Shown one piece after another: positions 34,441 to 43,298 of a DNA stretch of 64,000 nucleotides. Below the pieces are notes generated by a model, which was given only the letters and a program-made list of their open reading frames with translations, was not told the origin of the DNA and did no database searches. Within the stretch, counting starts at the first letter, position 1, and each line of letters starts with the position of its first letter. This DNA comes from Bacillus mycoides. GTDB lineage: Bacteria; Bacillota; Bacilli; Bacillales; Bacillaceae_G. The position numbers and the translations under genes are program-made. The DNA lies in NCBI RefSeq assembly GCF_018742245.1, contig NZ_CP036132.1, positions 739,001 through 803,000 of the forward strand. Reading direction: 5' to 3'.

Positions 34441-35025
34441 ATGGTTAATATCGTTAAAATTAGAGGAAGTGTATTTGCACCATATGCATCGCTGGAACCT
34501 ATTAAGGATCCTGCAACAGGAAGAGTGTTTGAATATGCTGGGGATGCACGGGAGTTTACACCATGCGCTGTGAACACAAAGCGTTCAAGATTAGAACAAG
34601 AAGTGAATATTGATTTTTATAAAAGAGAGATTTTCACATATGCAGATGCTTGTATCGTCACTGTGAAGATTACAAATCCAGATGGCTCAATTGAGTATCA
34701 AAAAGGAGAAACAAGTACAGAAAACATTGCATGTACAAATATTGTATGGAGTGAAGATGAAGTTTCATTTGAAATGAGAGCAAGTGCAAGTAATCCGTTA
34801 AACGCGGCAGCACCTGCAGCAGATTATTTTTTGACTATACGGGTTAATGAAAGTGGCGCTGTGCACGTTGAAGGTGTACATGATGGTTTCCCTTGCTATG
34901 AATTTTATAAACAAATAGACTTTGGTTCATTTGAATTAATATATACACATGATTTCAGAGAAACGGATGATACCCCAGCAGCACTAGCTGGAGAAATGGA
35001 ATATAGCTTTAAAACGAAAATCTAG
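34441..35025 (+). CDS. DUF3238-like protein, paralogue 1
   Basis: 194 aa, no signal peptide or membrane helix. Conserved blocks shared with the next gene: 'NIVKIR.SVF', 'GDAREFTP.AVNT.RSR.EQEV..DFYK', 'SASNPLN', 'HDGFPC.EFYKQ.DFG'. It resembles DUF3238, a family I associate with the B. cereus group and with no assigned function. It is transcribed away from the MarR gene under a promoter overlapped by two operators. Confidence 0.8.
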   Translation: MVNIVKIRGSVFAPYASLEPIKDPATGRVFEYAGDAREFTPCAVNTKRSRLEQEVNIDFYKREIFTYADACIVTVKITNPDGSIEYQKGETSTENIACTNIVWSEDEVSFEMRASASNPLNAAAPAADYFLTIRVNESGAVHVEGVHDGFPCYEFYKQIDFGSFELIYTHDFRETDDTPAALAGEMEYSFKTKI

Positions 35026-35161
35026 ATATAAATATAGCGCTATTTTTTAGAAGGAAGTAGCAAACGTAAAAGAGAAAGCTATTGGTTCTAGGATTGAAAT
35101 TGTGGTCTATTTTATTCAATAGTATGCAGTATATAAAATTAGAATTATAGGGGTGTTTCTT

Positions 35162-35746
35162 ATGACGAATATCGTTAAAATTAGAGCCAGTGTATTTATT
35201 CCAATGTCTTGGACGGAACCGAGGAAGGATGTAAAAACAGGAAAAGTAATTCAATTTGAAGGTGATTCACGTGAATTTACACCACATGCGGTAAATACTA
35301 TGCGCTCTAGAGTTGAGCAAGAGGTAGTAGTGGATTTTTATAAAGAAGAAGTGTTTTCATATGCGAACACGGGGATTACGACAGAGAAGGTTACAAATCC
35401 AGATGGTTCGGTGAATAAAAGAACAGGAAAAGCGAGTACTGAAAATATTGTGTGTACTGATATTGTATGGAATTCTGACGGTGTCCAATTCAAAATGAGT
35501 GCAAGTGCTAGTAATCCGTTAAATGTGTATGCCCCTCCTGTGGACTATTTATTAACTGTATGTGTGAAAAAGGATGGCAGTATCGATATTCAAGGAGAAC
35601 ATGATGGATTCCCTTGTTTCGAATTTTATAAGCAAGTAGATTTCGGTTTATTTGAACAAATTTATACACATGATTTTAGAAAAACTGGTGATACAGCTGA
35701 AGCGTTAGGTGGAGAGATGGATTATAGTTTTACAAAGAGATTATAG
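35162..35746 (+). CDS. DUF3238-like protein, paralogue 2
   Basis: 194 aa from ATG 35162 (AGGGGTG upstream; an in-frame TTG at 35153 is less likely). Clearly a tandem duplicate of the preceding gene, at roughly 60-65% identity by eye; the best-kept part is the 'EHDGFPCFEFYKQVDFG' region. There is a 136-bp gap between the copies with no terminator, so both may answer to the same MarR-controlled promoter. Confidence 0.8.
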   Translation: MTNIVKIRASVFIPMSWTEPRKDVKTGKVIQFEGDSREFTPHAVNTMRSRVEQEVVVDFYKEEVFSYANTGITTEKVTNPDGSVNKRTGKASTENIVCTDIVWNSDGVQFKMSASASNPLNVYAPPVDYLLTVCVKKDGSIDIQGEHDGFPCFEFYKQVDFGLFEQIYTHDFRKTGDTAEALGGEMDYSFTKRL

Positions 35747-35826
35747 GAAGTATGATAATAAAACGGTTGATTCTTTCGTTCGTAAATGAAATGAATTAGT
35801 TGGACTATCCAGCAGTGTAGTTGAGC

Positions 35827-35865
35827 AATGCAAAAGCCAATAAAGTTAGTGGCTTTTGCATTTTT
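35827..35865 (+). terminator. Terminator after the tandem paralogues
   Basis: AATGCAAAAGCCA / TGGCTTTTGCATT stem followed by Ts. Confidence 0.88.
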
Positions 35866-35882
35866 ACTATACCCTAGAAGGT

Positions 35883-35926
35883 TTGACAAAAAAACAAACC
35901 GCTTTACAATATACCCTCAAGGGTAT
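35883..35926 (+). promoter_or_regulatory. cstR promoter and CstR operator
   Basis: TTGACA (35883-35888), a 16-nt spacer and TACAAT (35905-35910), followed at once by the perfect palindrome ATACCC-TCAA-GGGTAT (35911-35926). CsoR/CstR proteins bind G/C tracts flanked by AT in this arrangement. The operator covers the start site, consistent with autorepression. Confidence 0.88.
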
Positions 35927-35989
35927 ATGATATTATACAAAGTTAAAAAGTAATGTATAATATAGTTATAATTACGGAGGTGGTTTATA

Positions 35990-36253
35990 GTGGAATATAA
36001 TCAAGATATGAAAAATAGGTTGAAACGTATTGAAGGTCAAGTTCGTGGTGTGCTTCGCATGATGGAAGAGGGAAAAGATTGCCGAGATGTTATTACACAG
36101 TTAACTGCATCCCGTTCTGCGCTAGATCGTACAATTGGACTCGTTGTGGGAACAAATTTAGAGCAATGTTTGCGCGAGCAGTTTGAAACAGGTAATGGCT
36201 CAAATGAAGAGTTAATTAAAGAAGCTGTTCAATTACTTGTAAAAAGCCGATAA
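35990..36253 (+). CDS. cstR: CstR-type persulfide-sensing repressor (CsoR family)
   Basis: 87 aa from GTG 35990 with GGAGG upstream. All-helical CsoR-fold protein with Cys31 (GKDCRDV) and Cys60 (NLEQCLRE), the two positions used by CstR. The His that copper-sensing CsoR has four residues before the second Cys is Asn56 here, which argues against copper sensing. Per-/polysulfides should cross-link the Cys pair and release DNA. The downstream genes are all sulfur-transfer genes. Confidence 0.92.
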   Translation: MEYNQDMKNRLKRIEGQVRGVLRMMEEGKDCRDVITQLTASRSALDRTIGLVVGTNLEQCLREQFETGNGSNEELIKEAVQLLVKSR

Positions 36254-36297
36254 TCTGTCAAACGTATGTGTTGACAGATTTTTAAAAACATTTTAAT

Positions 36298-36313
36298 ATA
36301 CCCCTATAGGTAT
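36298..36313 (+). promoter_or_regulatory. CstR-like operator 2
   Basis: ATACCCCTATAGGTAT, a C/G-tract site matching the cstR operator half-sites, 29 nt before the TusA-rhodanese start. Confidence 0.75.
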
Positions 36314-36341
36314 AAGTGTGTAAGTTATGGAGGAATCGACA

Positions 36342-36902
36342 ATGAGTATAAAAGTTGATACGAGTTTAGACTGTAAAGAATTGGCTTGTCCGATGCCAAT
36401 TGTGAAGACGAAAAGGGCGATGGAAGGGTTGGCAGCAGGGAAAGTTATTGAAATAGAGGCGACGGATAAAGGTTCTACGCTAGATATTCAAAGTTGGTCA
36501 AGTAAAGTAGGGCATCAATATATTGGAACGAAACAAGAGGGAGATATATTGAAGCATTATGTACGAAAAGCCCACGAACATGAAGTAAATGAAGTTGTGA
36601 AGTATCCTCATACAATTACGAATGGGGAATTGCAAAATATATTATTAAGTGGTGAAGATTGCACTGTATTAGATGTTCGTGAAGCGGCGGAATTCGCCTT
36701 TGGTCATATTCCATCCGCAATTTCGGTGCCGTTAGGCGAATTAGAGAGTGCAGCGTTAGATCAGACGAAGCAAATTTATGTTGTTTGCCGAACTGGTAAT
36801 CGTAGTGATATAGCTTGTCAAACGTTGAAAGAAAAAGGTTTTTCAAATGTGAAAAATGTCATTCCAGGTATGTTAGAGTGGCAAGGGAATATGGAAAAAT
36901 AA
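36342..36902 (+). CDS. TusA-rhodanese fusion sulfurtransferase
   Basis: 186 aa from ATG 36342 (GGAGG 8 nt upstream; ATG 36327 lies before that site). Residues 1-75 form a TusA/SirA domain with Cys16 in 'ACPMPIVKTKRAM'. Residues about 88-186 form a rhodanese domain with active-site Cys149 in 'CRTGNRS'. The fusion should pass sulfane sulfur between a rhodanese and a TusA carrier within one chain. An operator-like site lies directly upstream. Confidence 0.92.
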   Translation: MSIKVDTSLDCKELACPMPIVKTKRAMEGLAAGKVIEIEATDKGSTLDIQSWSSKVGHQYIGTKQEGDILKHYVRKAHEHEVNEVVKYPHTITNGELQNILLSGEDCTVLDVREAAEFAFGHIPSAISVPLGELESAALDQTKQIYVVCRTGNRSDIACQTLKEKGFSNVKNVIPGMLEWQGNMEK

Positions 36903-36920
36903 AATTTTTTAAATGAAAAT

Positions 36921-36936
36921 ATACCTATGGGGGTAA
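36921..36936 (+). promoter_or_regulatory. CstR-like operator 3
   Basis: ATACCTATGGGGGTAA, the reverse-type arrangement of the same site, immediately before the persulfide dioxygenase start. Its GGGGGT also serves as part of the ribosome binding region. Confidence 0.65.
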
Positions 36937-36940
36937 TTGT

Positions 36941-38071
36941 ATGGTCGCTAAGATGTTACAAGCAAAAGATGTTGCAGAGAAAGTTTTATTCGGAGAGTTA
37001 TTTATTTTAGATGTTCGGAATGAAGCGGATTATGAAGAATGGAAAATTGAAGGGAAACAAATTTCTTCATTGAATAAACCGTATTTTGATTTATTAGATG
37101 GTGTAGAACATATTGTAGATGAATTACCGAGGGAGAAAGAGATTTTAGTCGTATGTGCGAAAGAAGGTTCTTCGCAGTTTGTCGCAGAGCAATTGTTAGA
37201 TGCTGGTTTCAATAATATTTATTATTTAGCTGGGGGTATGAAAGCTTGGAGTGAGTATGTGAAGCCGGTAAAGGTAGGGGATGTACAGGGCGGAGGAAGT
37301 ATATATCAATTTAATCGTCTTGGAAAAGGATGTTTATCTTATATGGTAGTTTCAAACGGTGAAGCAGCAGTCATTGATGCGGTGAGAACGATTGAAGCAT
37401 ACGAAGATTTTGCAAAAGAGAACGGAGCTACTATTACGAATGTAATGGATACACATTTACATGCAGATCATATTTCTGGAGGGCGTAAGTTAGCTGAAAA
37501 AGTAGGCGGTACGTATTGGTTACCTCCAAAAGATGCGGAGGAAGTTGTTTTCTCTTACGAACCGCTAGTAGAAGGTACTGTTATTACGGTGGGGGGTACC
37601 CTAATTAACATTGATGCACTATACTCACCAGGGCATACGATTGGGAGTACATCATTTATTATCGATGAGACGTATTTATTATCAGGAGATATTTTATTTG
37701 TAGATTCAATTGGCCGTCCCGATCTTGCTGGGAAGGCGGAAGATTGGGTGAGTGATTTACGAAATACATTATATAAGCGCTATAAGGAATTATCTCAAGA
37801 GTTAATTGTTTTACCAGCTCATTACTCAAAAATAAGTGAAATGGATGAAAATGGGATTGTGAGTGCTAATTTAAAACAATTGTTTGAAGTGAATGCAGGA
37901 TTAAATATTAAAGATGAGAATGAATTCCGCAAAATTGTAACGGAGAATCTACCACCTCAGCCGAATGCTTATCAAGAAATTCGTCAAACGAATATGGGGA
38001 GAATTCATCCGAGTGTGGAAGAAGAGCGTGAAATGGAGATTGGTCCAAATCGTTGTGCAGTTCATAATTAA
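36941..38071 (+). CDS. Rhodanese-persulfide dioxygenase fusion (CstB/ETHE1-like)
   Basis: 376 aa. N-terminal rhodanese (about 5-110) with Cys72 in 'VVCAKEGSS'. Then a metallo-beta-lactamase domain with 'THLHADH' (His172, His174, Asp176, His177), '[11 protein letters not shown]', 'LLSGDILF' and a late His in 'LPAHYS'. This is the non-haem iron persulfide dioxygenase architecture, oxidising glutathione or bacillithiol persulfide to sulfite. Domain order is rhodanese first, unlike S. aureus CstB. ATG 36953 is an alternative start. Confidence 0.92.
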   Translation: MVAKMLQAKDVAEKVLFGELFILDVRNEADYEEWKIEGKQISSLNKPYFDLLDGVEHIVDELPREKEILVVCAKEGSSQFVAEQLLDAGFNNIYYLAGGMKAWSEYVKPVKVGDVQGGGSIYQFNRLGKGCLSYMVVSNGEAAVIDAVRTIEAYEDFAKENGATITNVMDTHLHADHISGGRKLAEKVGGTYWLPPKDAEEVVFSYEPLVEGTVITVGGTLINIDALYSPGHTIGSTSFIIDETYLLSGDILFVDSIGRPDLAGKAEDWVSDLRNTLYKRYKELSQELIVLPAHYSKISEMDENGIVSANLKQLFEVNAGLNIKDENEFRKIVTENLPPQPNAYQEIRQTNMGRIHPSVEEEREMEIGPNRCAVHN

Positions 38072-38090
38072 TAACAAATTGGAGGAATAG

Positions 38091-38321
38091 ATGATGAATA
38101 TAAAACAAGTATTAGATGCGAAAGGTTTAGCATGTCCGATGCCGATTGTAAGAACGAAGAGAGCGATGGATACTTTACAATCTGGAGAAGTGTTAGAAGT
38201 ACATGTAACGGATAAAGGGTCAGTTAAGGATATTCCAGCATGGTCAAAAACAGGTGGTCATGAAATAGTAAAGCATAATATAGAAGACGATGTGCTGAAG
38301 TTTTGGATTAAGAAGGCGTAG
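38091..38321 (+). CDS. TusA-family sulfur carrier
   Basis: 76 aa (75 from the adjacent ATG 38094, which is better spaced from GGAGG). 'LDAKGLACPMPIVRTKRAMDTL' carries the TusA Cys. It is very similar to the TusA half of the fusion gene two genes upstream, so the two probably arose by duplication. It lies 19 nt after the dioxygenase gene. Confidence 0.92.
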   Translation: MMNIKQVLDAKGLACPMPIVRTKRAMDTLQSGEVLEVHVTDKGSVKDIPAWSKTGGHEIVKHNIEDDVLKFWIKKA

Positions 38322-38359
38322 TGAAGAACTAGTTTTGTAAATGCGGAGAGGGTGGTTAT

Positions 38360-38719
38360 ATGAATACAATATTAAGTACGCTTTTCATTGTACTTGCTGC
38401 ATGGTTTGTTATTTCACGTTTTTTACCGGTGAAAGGTGTTCAAAATATAAATGGAAAAGAATTAAAGGGTATAGTGGGAAAAAAGGAGAAACAATTTATC
38501 GATGTTCGTACAGTAGGTGAATATAGAGGAAATCATATGAAGGGATTTCAGAATATCCCGCTAAATGAGTTAGCTAGTAAAGTAAATCAGTTAGATAAAA
38601 ATAAGGAAGTAATTGTTATTTGTCAGAGCGGGATGAGAAGTAAGCAAGCAGCAAAAGTATTAAAGAAATTAGGATTTCAGCGCGTTATAAATGTTTCAGG
38701 CGGTATGAACGCTTTGTAA
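38360..38719 (+). CDS. Membrane-anchored rhodanese
   Basis: 119 aa. An N-terminal helix (residues 4-22) anchors a single rhodanese domain with 'FIDVRTVGEYRGNHMKG' and active-site Cys in 'CQSGMRSKQAA'. Predicted thiosulfate or persulfide sulfurtransferase facing the cytoplasm or cell surface; orientation is not clear. GGAGAGGGTGG precedes ATG 38360. Confidence 0.9.
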   Translation: MNTILSTLFIVLAAWFVISRFLPVKGVQNINGKELKGIVGKKEKQFIDVRTVGEYRGNHMKGFQNIPLNELASKVNQLDKNKEVIVICQSGMRSKQAAKVLKKLGFQRVINVSGGMNAL

Positions 38720-38775
38720 GGGGAAAATAGTATCGGGTGTAGCTAGATAATTGGAGCCTTTTTACAATTTTTAAA

Positions 38776-38791
38776 ATACCCCTATAGGTAA
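38776..38791 (+). promoter_or_regulatory. CstR-like operator 4
   Basis: ATACCCCTATAGGTAA, nearly identical to operator 2, in the 88-bp gap before the DsrE-like gene, suggesting a separate CstR-controlled promoter. Confidence 0.75.
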
Positions 38792-38807
38792 TTAAGAGGA
38801 GGACAAT

Positions 38808-39287
38808 ATGGAACAACAGAAGAAAACGACGATTGTTTTATTTAGTGGAGATTATGATAAAGCGATGGCAGCTTACATTATTGCGAATGGTGCAGCGGCG
38901 TACGATCAAGAGGTGACTATTTTTCATACTTTCTGGGGTTTAAATGCCCTTAGGAAAGATGAGCATGTGAAAGTAAAGAAAACGTTTATAGAGAAAGTGT
39001 TTGGAAAAATGATGCCGCGCGGCGCTGATAAGATGGGATTATCAAAAATGAATTTTGCTGGTATGGGGCCAAAGATGATTAAAGGTATTATGAAGAAGCA
39101 TAATGCGATGCCTTTGCCTGATTTAATTGATATGGCGAAAGAACAGGGAGTTAAGCTTGTAGCTTGTCAAATGACAGTAGATTTATTAGGGTTAAAAGAG
39201 GAAGAGATTATGGAAGGGGTAGAGTTTGCAGGAGTAGGTGTATATTTAGCAGATGCTTCGGATGGGAATGTGAATTTATTTATTTAA
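38808..39287 (+). CDS. DsrE/DsrF-like (DsrE2) peroxiredoxin-type protein
   Basis: 159 aa. 'IVLFSGDYDKAMAAYIIANGAAAYDQEVTIFHTFWG' (in parts) and 'KLVACQMTVDLLGL' with its Cys fit the DsrE/F/H-like family found in sulfur-oxidation and CstR loci. It probably carries or transfers sulfane sulfur. AGGAGGACA precedes ATG 38808. It lies in the same run as TauE. Confidence 0.88.
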   Translation: MEQQKKTTIVLFSGDYDKAMAAYIIANGAAAYDQEVTIFHTFWGLNALRKDEHVKVKKTFIEKVFGKMMPRGADKMGLSKMNFAGMGPKMIKGIMKKHNAMPLPDLIDMAKEQGVKLVACQMTVDLLGLKEEEIMEGVEFAGVGVYLADASDGNVNLFI

Positions 39288-39320
39288 ATCACCTTCTTTT
39301 TAGAAGGCGGGGGATACAAT

Positions 39321-40088
39321 ATGAGTTTAACAGTGCTACTTTTTATTATTGGGTTTATAGGGTCGTTTATTTCAGGAATGGTTGGGATTGGCGGTGCAAT
39401 TATTAATTATCCGATGATCTTATACATTCCAGTATTGCTAGGATTTGCTGGATATACATCACATGAAGTGAGTGGTATTACAGCGATTCAAGTATTCTTT
39501 GCAACTTTTGCAGGCGCGTGGGCGTACCGGAAAAGTAACGATATGGATAAAACTTTAGTTGTGTATATGGGAGCTAGTATATTAATAGGAAGCTTTGTAG
39601 GTAGCTTTAGTGCGAATCTATTAAATGAGCATACTGTAAATGTTGTTTATACATTACTCGCTACTATTGCGGCTATTATGATGTTTATACCGAAGCGAAG
39701 CAATCGTAAGGGGACAGAAGGAATTATGTACAATAAATGGCTAGCTAGTTTGTTAGCGTTTATTGTAGGAAGTGTTTCCGGCATTATTGGGGCTGGTGGT
39801 GCATTTCTTTTAGTACCGATTATGTTAGTTGTTTTAAAACTACCGATACGTACGACAATAGCAACATCTATCGCTATTACTTTTATTTCCTCGATAGGAA
39901 TTACTACTGGGAAAGTGATTACTGGACAAATAGTTGTTATTCCGGCTCTTATCGTTGCGATAGCAAGTTTATTTGCCGCTCCTCTTGGGGTGAGAGTAGG
40001 GAAGAGAGTGAATCAAAAAGTTTTGCAATATGTATTGTCTATTTTAATTGTAGGAACTGCGGTAAAGATGTGGATCGATATGATATGA
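39321..40088 (+). CDS. TauE/SafE-family sulfite (anion) exporter
   Basis: 255 aa, about eight helices. The two repeat halves each begin with '[15 protein letters not shown]'-like and '[15 protein letters not shown]'-like motifs typical of TauE/SafE. In CstR loci this protein exports the sulfite made by persulfide dioxygenase. A small hairpin (CCTTCT/AGAAGG at 39292-39307) lies just before its ribosome binding site. Confidence 0.92.
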   Translation: MSLTVLLFIIGFIGSFISGMVGIGGAIINYPMILYIPVLLGFAGYTSHEVSGITAIQVFFATFAGAWAYRKSNDMDKTLVVYMGASILIGSFVGSFSANLLNEHTVNVVYTLLATIAAIMMFIPKRSNRKGTEGIMYNKWLASLLAFIVGSVSGIIGAGGAFLLVPIMLVVLKLPIRTTIATSIAITFISSIGITTGKVITGQIVVIPALIVAIASLFAAPLGVRVGKRVNQKVLQYVLSILIVGTAVKMWIDMI

Positions 40089-40090
40089 AT

Positions 40091-40125
40091 AAAAAAGGAT
40101 GCTGCATACGCAGCATCCTTTTTTT
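40091..40125. terminator. Bidirectional terminator after the sulfur cluster
   Basis: AAAAAAGGATGCTGC / GCAGCATCCTTTTTT with an ATAC loop; it also serves the minus-strand gene ending at 40124. Confidence 0.92.
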
Positions 40126-40576
40126 AGTTTGGTACGTGCCCTAAAATTACTTCAATTAACTGTTTATGATTCTCATTAGCTAATGAGAATAATCCTCTCG
40201 TATGTTCGAAGACAATAGCAGGGTTAAAGTATGGTTCTGAAAATGTAAGAGAAGTTGAAATATCAATACCGTTGTTTTTGTTAAGTGTAAATTTTGCAAA
40301 GCGATATTTTGTGTTGAGTTCATTGATTACTTGTAAAACATCGGCTGTCAATGCTGGATTGGGTACGTGAACAATATTGAAACAGTATATATCGACAGTA
40401 GGATCATCATTTTGGAATGCAACCATAAGGTAAACTTGAAGCCCGTTTTCTAAATTAGGGATTGCTGAGAAATGTACAGAACCATCATTTTCATCTATAT
40501 TTTCTTCCATGTATATATCGTTTGATTTTAAGTACTCTTTAAAATCTGAAATGTTATGTTTTACTGCAGCTTTCAT
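40124..40576 (-). CDS. YbjN-domain protein
   Basis: 150 aa acidic cytoplasmic protein. 'VHFSAIPNLENGLQVYLMVAF' and 'NIVHVPN...VLQVINELNTKYRFAKF' fit the YbjN/type III chaperone-like fold. Function is not established. GGGGG-rich site upstream of ATG on the minus strand. Single gene. Confidence 0.75.
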   Translation of the reverse strand: MKAAVKHNISDFKEYLKSNDIYMEENIDENDGSVHFSAIPNLENGLQVYLMVAFQNDDPTVDIYCFNIVHVPNPALTADVLQVINELNTKYRFAKFTLNKNNGIDISTSLTFSEPYFNPAIVFEHTRGLFSLANENHKQLIEVILGHVPN

Positions 40577-40683
40577 ATGTATGAGCCCCCTGATAATTGG
40601 AATAGATTACTATTATTTATTATAATTTAAAAATATTAAAAAAGATAGTTGGAAAGTTCTGATTTTTCATTTTAAAAGAATTT

Positions 40684-40725
40684 AAAAGAAGCAGTGCTCT
40701 ACCTCCATAGAGCACTGCTTCTTTT
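40684..40725. terminator. Terminator of the LCP gene
   Basis: Perfect 18-bp inverted repeat (AAAAGAAGCAGTGCTCTA and complement) with a 6-nt loop and T-rich ends. Confidence 0.93.
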
Positions 40726-41987
40726 TATTCATTGTCATTAGACGATGTTTCTGTATCTTTACTGTTATTTTTATTCTTATCTTTAGTTTCATTGTTACTT
40801 GATTCGCGTTCACTCGTATTTTCAGACTTAGATTCTTTTGTTTTCTCTGAGCTTGTTTTTTTCGAATCAGAATCAGAATCAGAATCAGAATCAGATTTTG
40901 TATAGGCAGGTAGTCCAAGGTGACTACGAAGTTCATTTGTAACATTAGCTAATTCTTTTTTATCTGGATTGTAGTAGTAAGTTCGGCCACCACCAGCTGA
41001 CTTACTACATGTATCATCACCTTTTGCCATGTAACAGTCTTCACCTTGAATTTGTAATTTCTCAATTGAAGAATCTGCTCCGTATTTATAGAATGAAAGC
41101 ATATCATCGAATGTTAAGTTCGTAACGAATTGGCCATTAATGTCATCAATGATGTTACCAACTTTTGTTACTGATCCAACGCTCGTTAGTTTCTTTAAAA
41201 TGGCTTCAATAACGAGTTGCTGACGTTGACCACGCATCGCATCACTATCGATGTGCCTTGTTCTAGCAAGAGCAAGAGCTTCTTCGCCATTTAACTTTTG
41301 AACACCTTTTTGCAGATGAATTGCCTCAGCAGTATCATTGCTATCTTGCTCAGTAAATTCAACTGGTACATCAACTTCAATTCCGCCCAAATCATCGACG
41401 ATTTTTATAAATGATTTAAAGTTAAATTTTACAAAGTAATCGACAGGAACATTCGTTAATTTTTCAACTGCATCAATACTTGCTTGTGGTCCACCATCTT
41501 TTCCATTTTTGGTAGAACCGAATGCATGAGCGTGTGTAATTTTATCTTTTTTCTTTTCTACTGGAATATAAGTATATGTGTCTCGTGGAATACTTAATAG
41601 TTTTACCGTTTTGCTATCTTTATTAAACGTTGCAAGTAATAATGCATCCGTTCTTATAGCTTCACCATATTCTTTCCCGCGGACATCGCTTTCATCAACA
41701 CCCATGATTAAGACAGAGACGTTGTTTGTAATAGGTTTTACAGCCTTATCACGTAAATCAGATTTATCACCGCGCGCTAAATCGTGTGCGGCATTTCGAA
41801 TAGCAGAAGATGCTTTATTTACTAAAAACCAAGTATAACCGCCACCTATTATTAAAAAGAATAAAATAACGCTTATAATAATTTTTGTTTTTTTCTTACT
41901 ATTTTTCGGTTTACTTCGTGTATTTTCTTGCAAAGATGGGTTTTGCTCCATTTCTTGTACTCCTTCATTTGGATTGAAATACGACAC
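40725..41987 (-). CDS. LytR-CpsA-Psr (LCP) family cell-wall polymer ligase
   Basis: 420 aa. Short cytoplasmic N terminus, one helix (about 31-53), then the LCP domain: 'VSVLIMGVDESD', 'RTDALLLATFN', 'LLSIPRDTYTYIP' and 'GIEVDVPVEF', including the Arg/Asp residues that bind polyprenyl pyrophosphate. LCP proteins attach teichoic acids or polysaccharides to peptidoglycan. The last 65 residues are a disordered Ser/Asp/Lys/Glu tail with a perfect (Ser-Asp) run encoded by a TCAGAA repeat. Confidence 0.93.
   Translation of the reverse strand: MSYFNPNEGVQEMEQNPSLQENTRSKPKNSKKKTKIIISVILFFLIIGGGYTWFLVNKASSAIRNAAHDLARGDKSDLRDKAVKPITNNVSVLIMGVDESDVRGKEYGEAIRTDALLLATFNKDSKTVKLLSIPRDTYTYIPVEKKKDKITHAHAFGSTKNGKDGGPQASIDAVEKLTNVPVDYFVKFNFKSFIKIVDDLGGIEVDVPVEFTEQDSNDTAEAIHLQKGVQKLNGEEALALARTRHIDSDAMRGQRQQLVIEAILKKLTSVGSVTKVGNIIDDINGQFVTNLTFDDMLSFYKYGADSSIEKLQIQGEDCYMAKGDDTCSKSAGGGRTYYYNPDKKELANVTNELRSHLGLPAYTKSDSDSDSDSDSKKTSSEKTKESKSENTSERESSNNETKDKNKNNSKDTETSSNDNE
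40866..40895. repeat. TCAGAA hexanucleotide repeat in the LCP tail
   Basis: About five tandem copies of AATCAG/TCAGAA encode the Ser-Asp repeats. Six-nt units keep frame, so slippage would only change tail length. Confidence 0.9.
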
Positions 41988-42265
41988 TCATATCCACTTA
42001 TTATAATGAAATTTAGCGAAAAAAAACATTACAAATCATTTACATTTCGTAAAAATTCAATTTATTTATAAAAAGTCAGATTTTCTATATTTTATTTTTA
42101 AGATGTAGAACAAGTATAATGTGTTTTAGTAGAAATGAAAATATGTATTGTGAGAAAGTGATAGAGAAGTAAGATTTGTTGAAATATAGCCAAGAAGAAG
42201 CGATTAGCTTTACATTCATTTTTTATATAATAAAGAAGTATTCTACGGATGAAGGAGAGAGCGTA

Positions 42266-43264
42266 ATGAATCATACATCATTCCGAGCAATTGTCGTGAG
42301 AGAAAAGGAAAATAATCTATTTGAAAGAACGCTTGTTGAGAGAGAAGTAAATAGTTTACCTGAAGGAGACGTATTAATACGTGTTCATTATTCTTCATTA
42401 AATTATAAAGATGCCCTTTCAGCTACTGGTAATAAAGGTGTGACGAGAACATACCCTCATACACCAGGCATCGATGCAGCGGGAGAGGTAGTTAGTAGTG
42501 GAAATAACGCCTTTCAGGAAGGCGATCAAGTTATTGTAACTGGATATGATTTAGGTATGAATACTTCTGGTGGTTTCGGAGAATATATTCGCGTGCCATC
42601 CTCTTGGGTTGTTCCTTTACCAAAAGAAATGTCTTTGAAGGAAAGTATGATGTACGGGACAGCAGGTTTTACAGCTGCCTTATCGGTATATAAGCTCATT
42701 AGAGCGGGAATTACGCCTAGCACGGGAGATGTTTTAGTAACGGGTGCTACGGGCGGAGTAGGCAGTGTAGCAGTTAGTATCTTAGGAAAGCTAGGATATA
42801 GCGTAGTAGGGGCAACAGGGAAAATGGAAGAGAAAGAGATGTTGCTACGTTTAGGTGCAAAAAAGATGATTCGCCGCGCGGAATTGAGTGATGAATCAGG
42901 AAGACCGATGCTTAAAGGAATATACGCTGGGGTTGTCGATACTGTAGGCGGAAACATGTTAGAAAGTTCTTTAAAGGTAGTTAAGTATGGAGGCTGTATA
43001 ACAACGTGTGGTAACGTAGCAGGGCATGAATTAAATACAACTGTATACCCATTCATATTACGAGGGATTAGCCTTTTAGGAATAGATTCAGTTCAATGTC
43101 CAGTAGATGTGAGAAGAGAAGTGTGGGCATTGCTAGCCGGTGAGTGGAAAAATTCAGAGCTATTATCTTATACAGAAGAATGTACATTAAAAGAATTAGA
43201 TGAGAAGTTTGCACTTATACTGCAAGGAAAGTTAAAAGGAAGAACGGTTGTAAATATGAAATGA
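42266..43264 (+). CDS. YhdH/YhfP-family quinone/acrylyl-CoA reductase (MDR superfamily)
   Basis: 332 aa from ATG 42266, preceded by GAAGGAGAG; the frame upstream of it is leader sequence. 'YSSLNYKDALSATG', 'YPHTPGIDAAGEVV' and the cofactor loop 'VTGATGGVGSVAVSIL' place it in the YhdH/AcuI group of zinc-free NADPH reductases. Physiological substrate uncertain. Single gene with its own terminator; it starts 278 bp from the divergent LCP gene. Confidence 0.9.
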   Translation: MNHTSFRAIVVREKENNLFERTLVEREVNSLPEGDVLIRVHYSSLNYKDALSATGNKGVTRTYPHTPGIDAAGEVVSSGNNAFQEGDQVIVTGYDLGMNTSGGFGEYIRVPSSWVVPLPKEMSLKESMMYGTAGFTAALSVYKLIRAGITPSTGDVLVTGATGGVGSVAVSILGKLGYSVVGATGKMEEKEMLLRLGAKKMIRRAELSDESGRPMLKGIYAGVVDTVGGNMLESSLKVVKYGGCITTCGNVAGHELNTTVYPFILRGISLLGIDSVQCPVDVRREVWALLAGEWKNSELLSYTEECTLKELDEKFALILQGKLKGRTVVNMK

Positions 43265-43296
43265 AAAAAGAGACGCTAATTTGAGCGTCTCTTTTC
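43265..43296. terminator. Bidirectional terminator between YhdH-like and Na/Pi genes
   Basis: AAAAGAGACGCT / AGCGTCTCTTTT stem with AATTTG loop. Confidence 0.9.
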
Positions 43297-43298
43297 TA

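Noticed and set aside
40866..40895. Short tandem repeats that could suggest a CRISPR array
   Set aside because: Six-nt in-frame units inside the LCP coding sequence, with no spacers.
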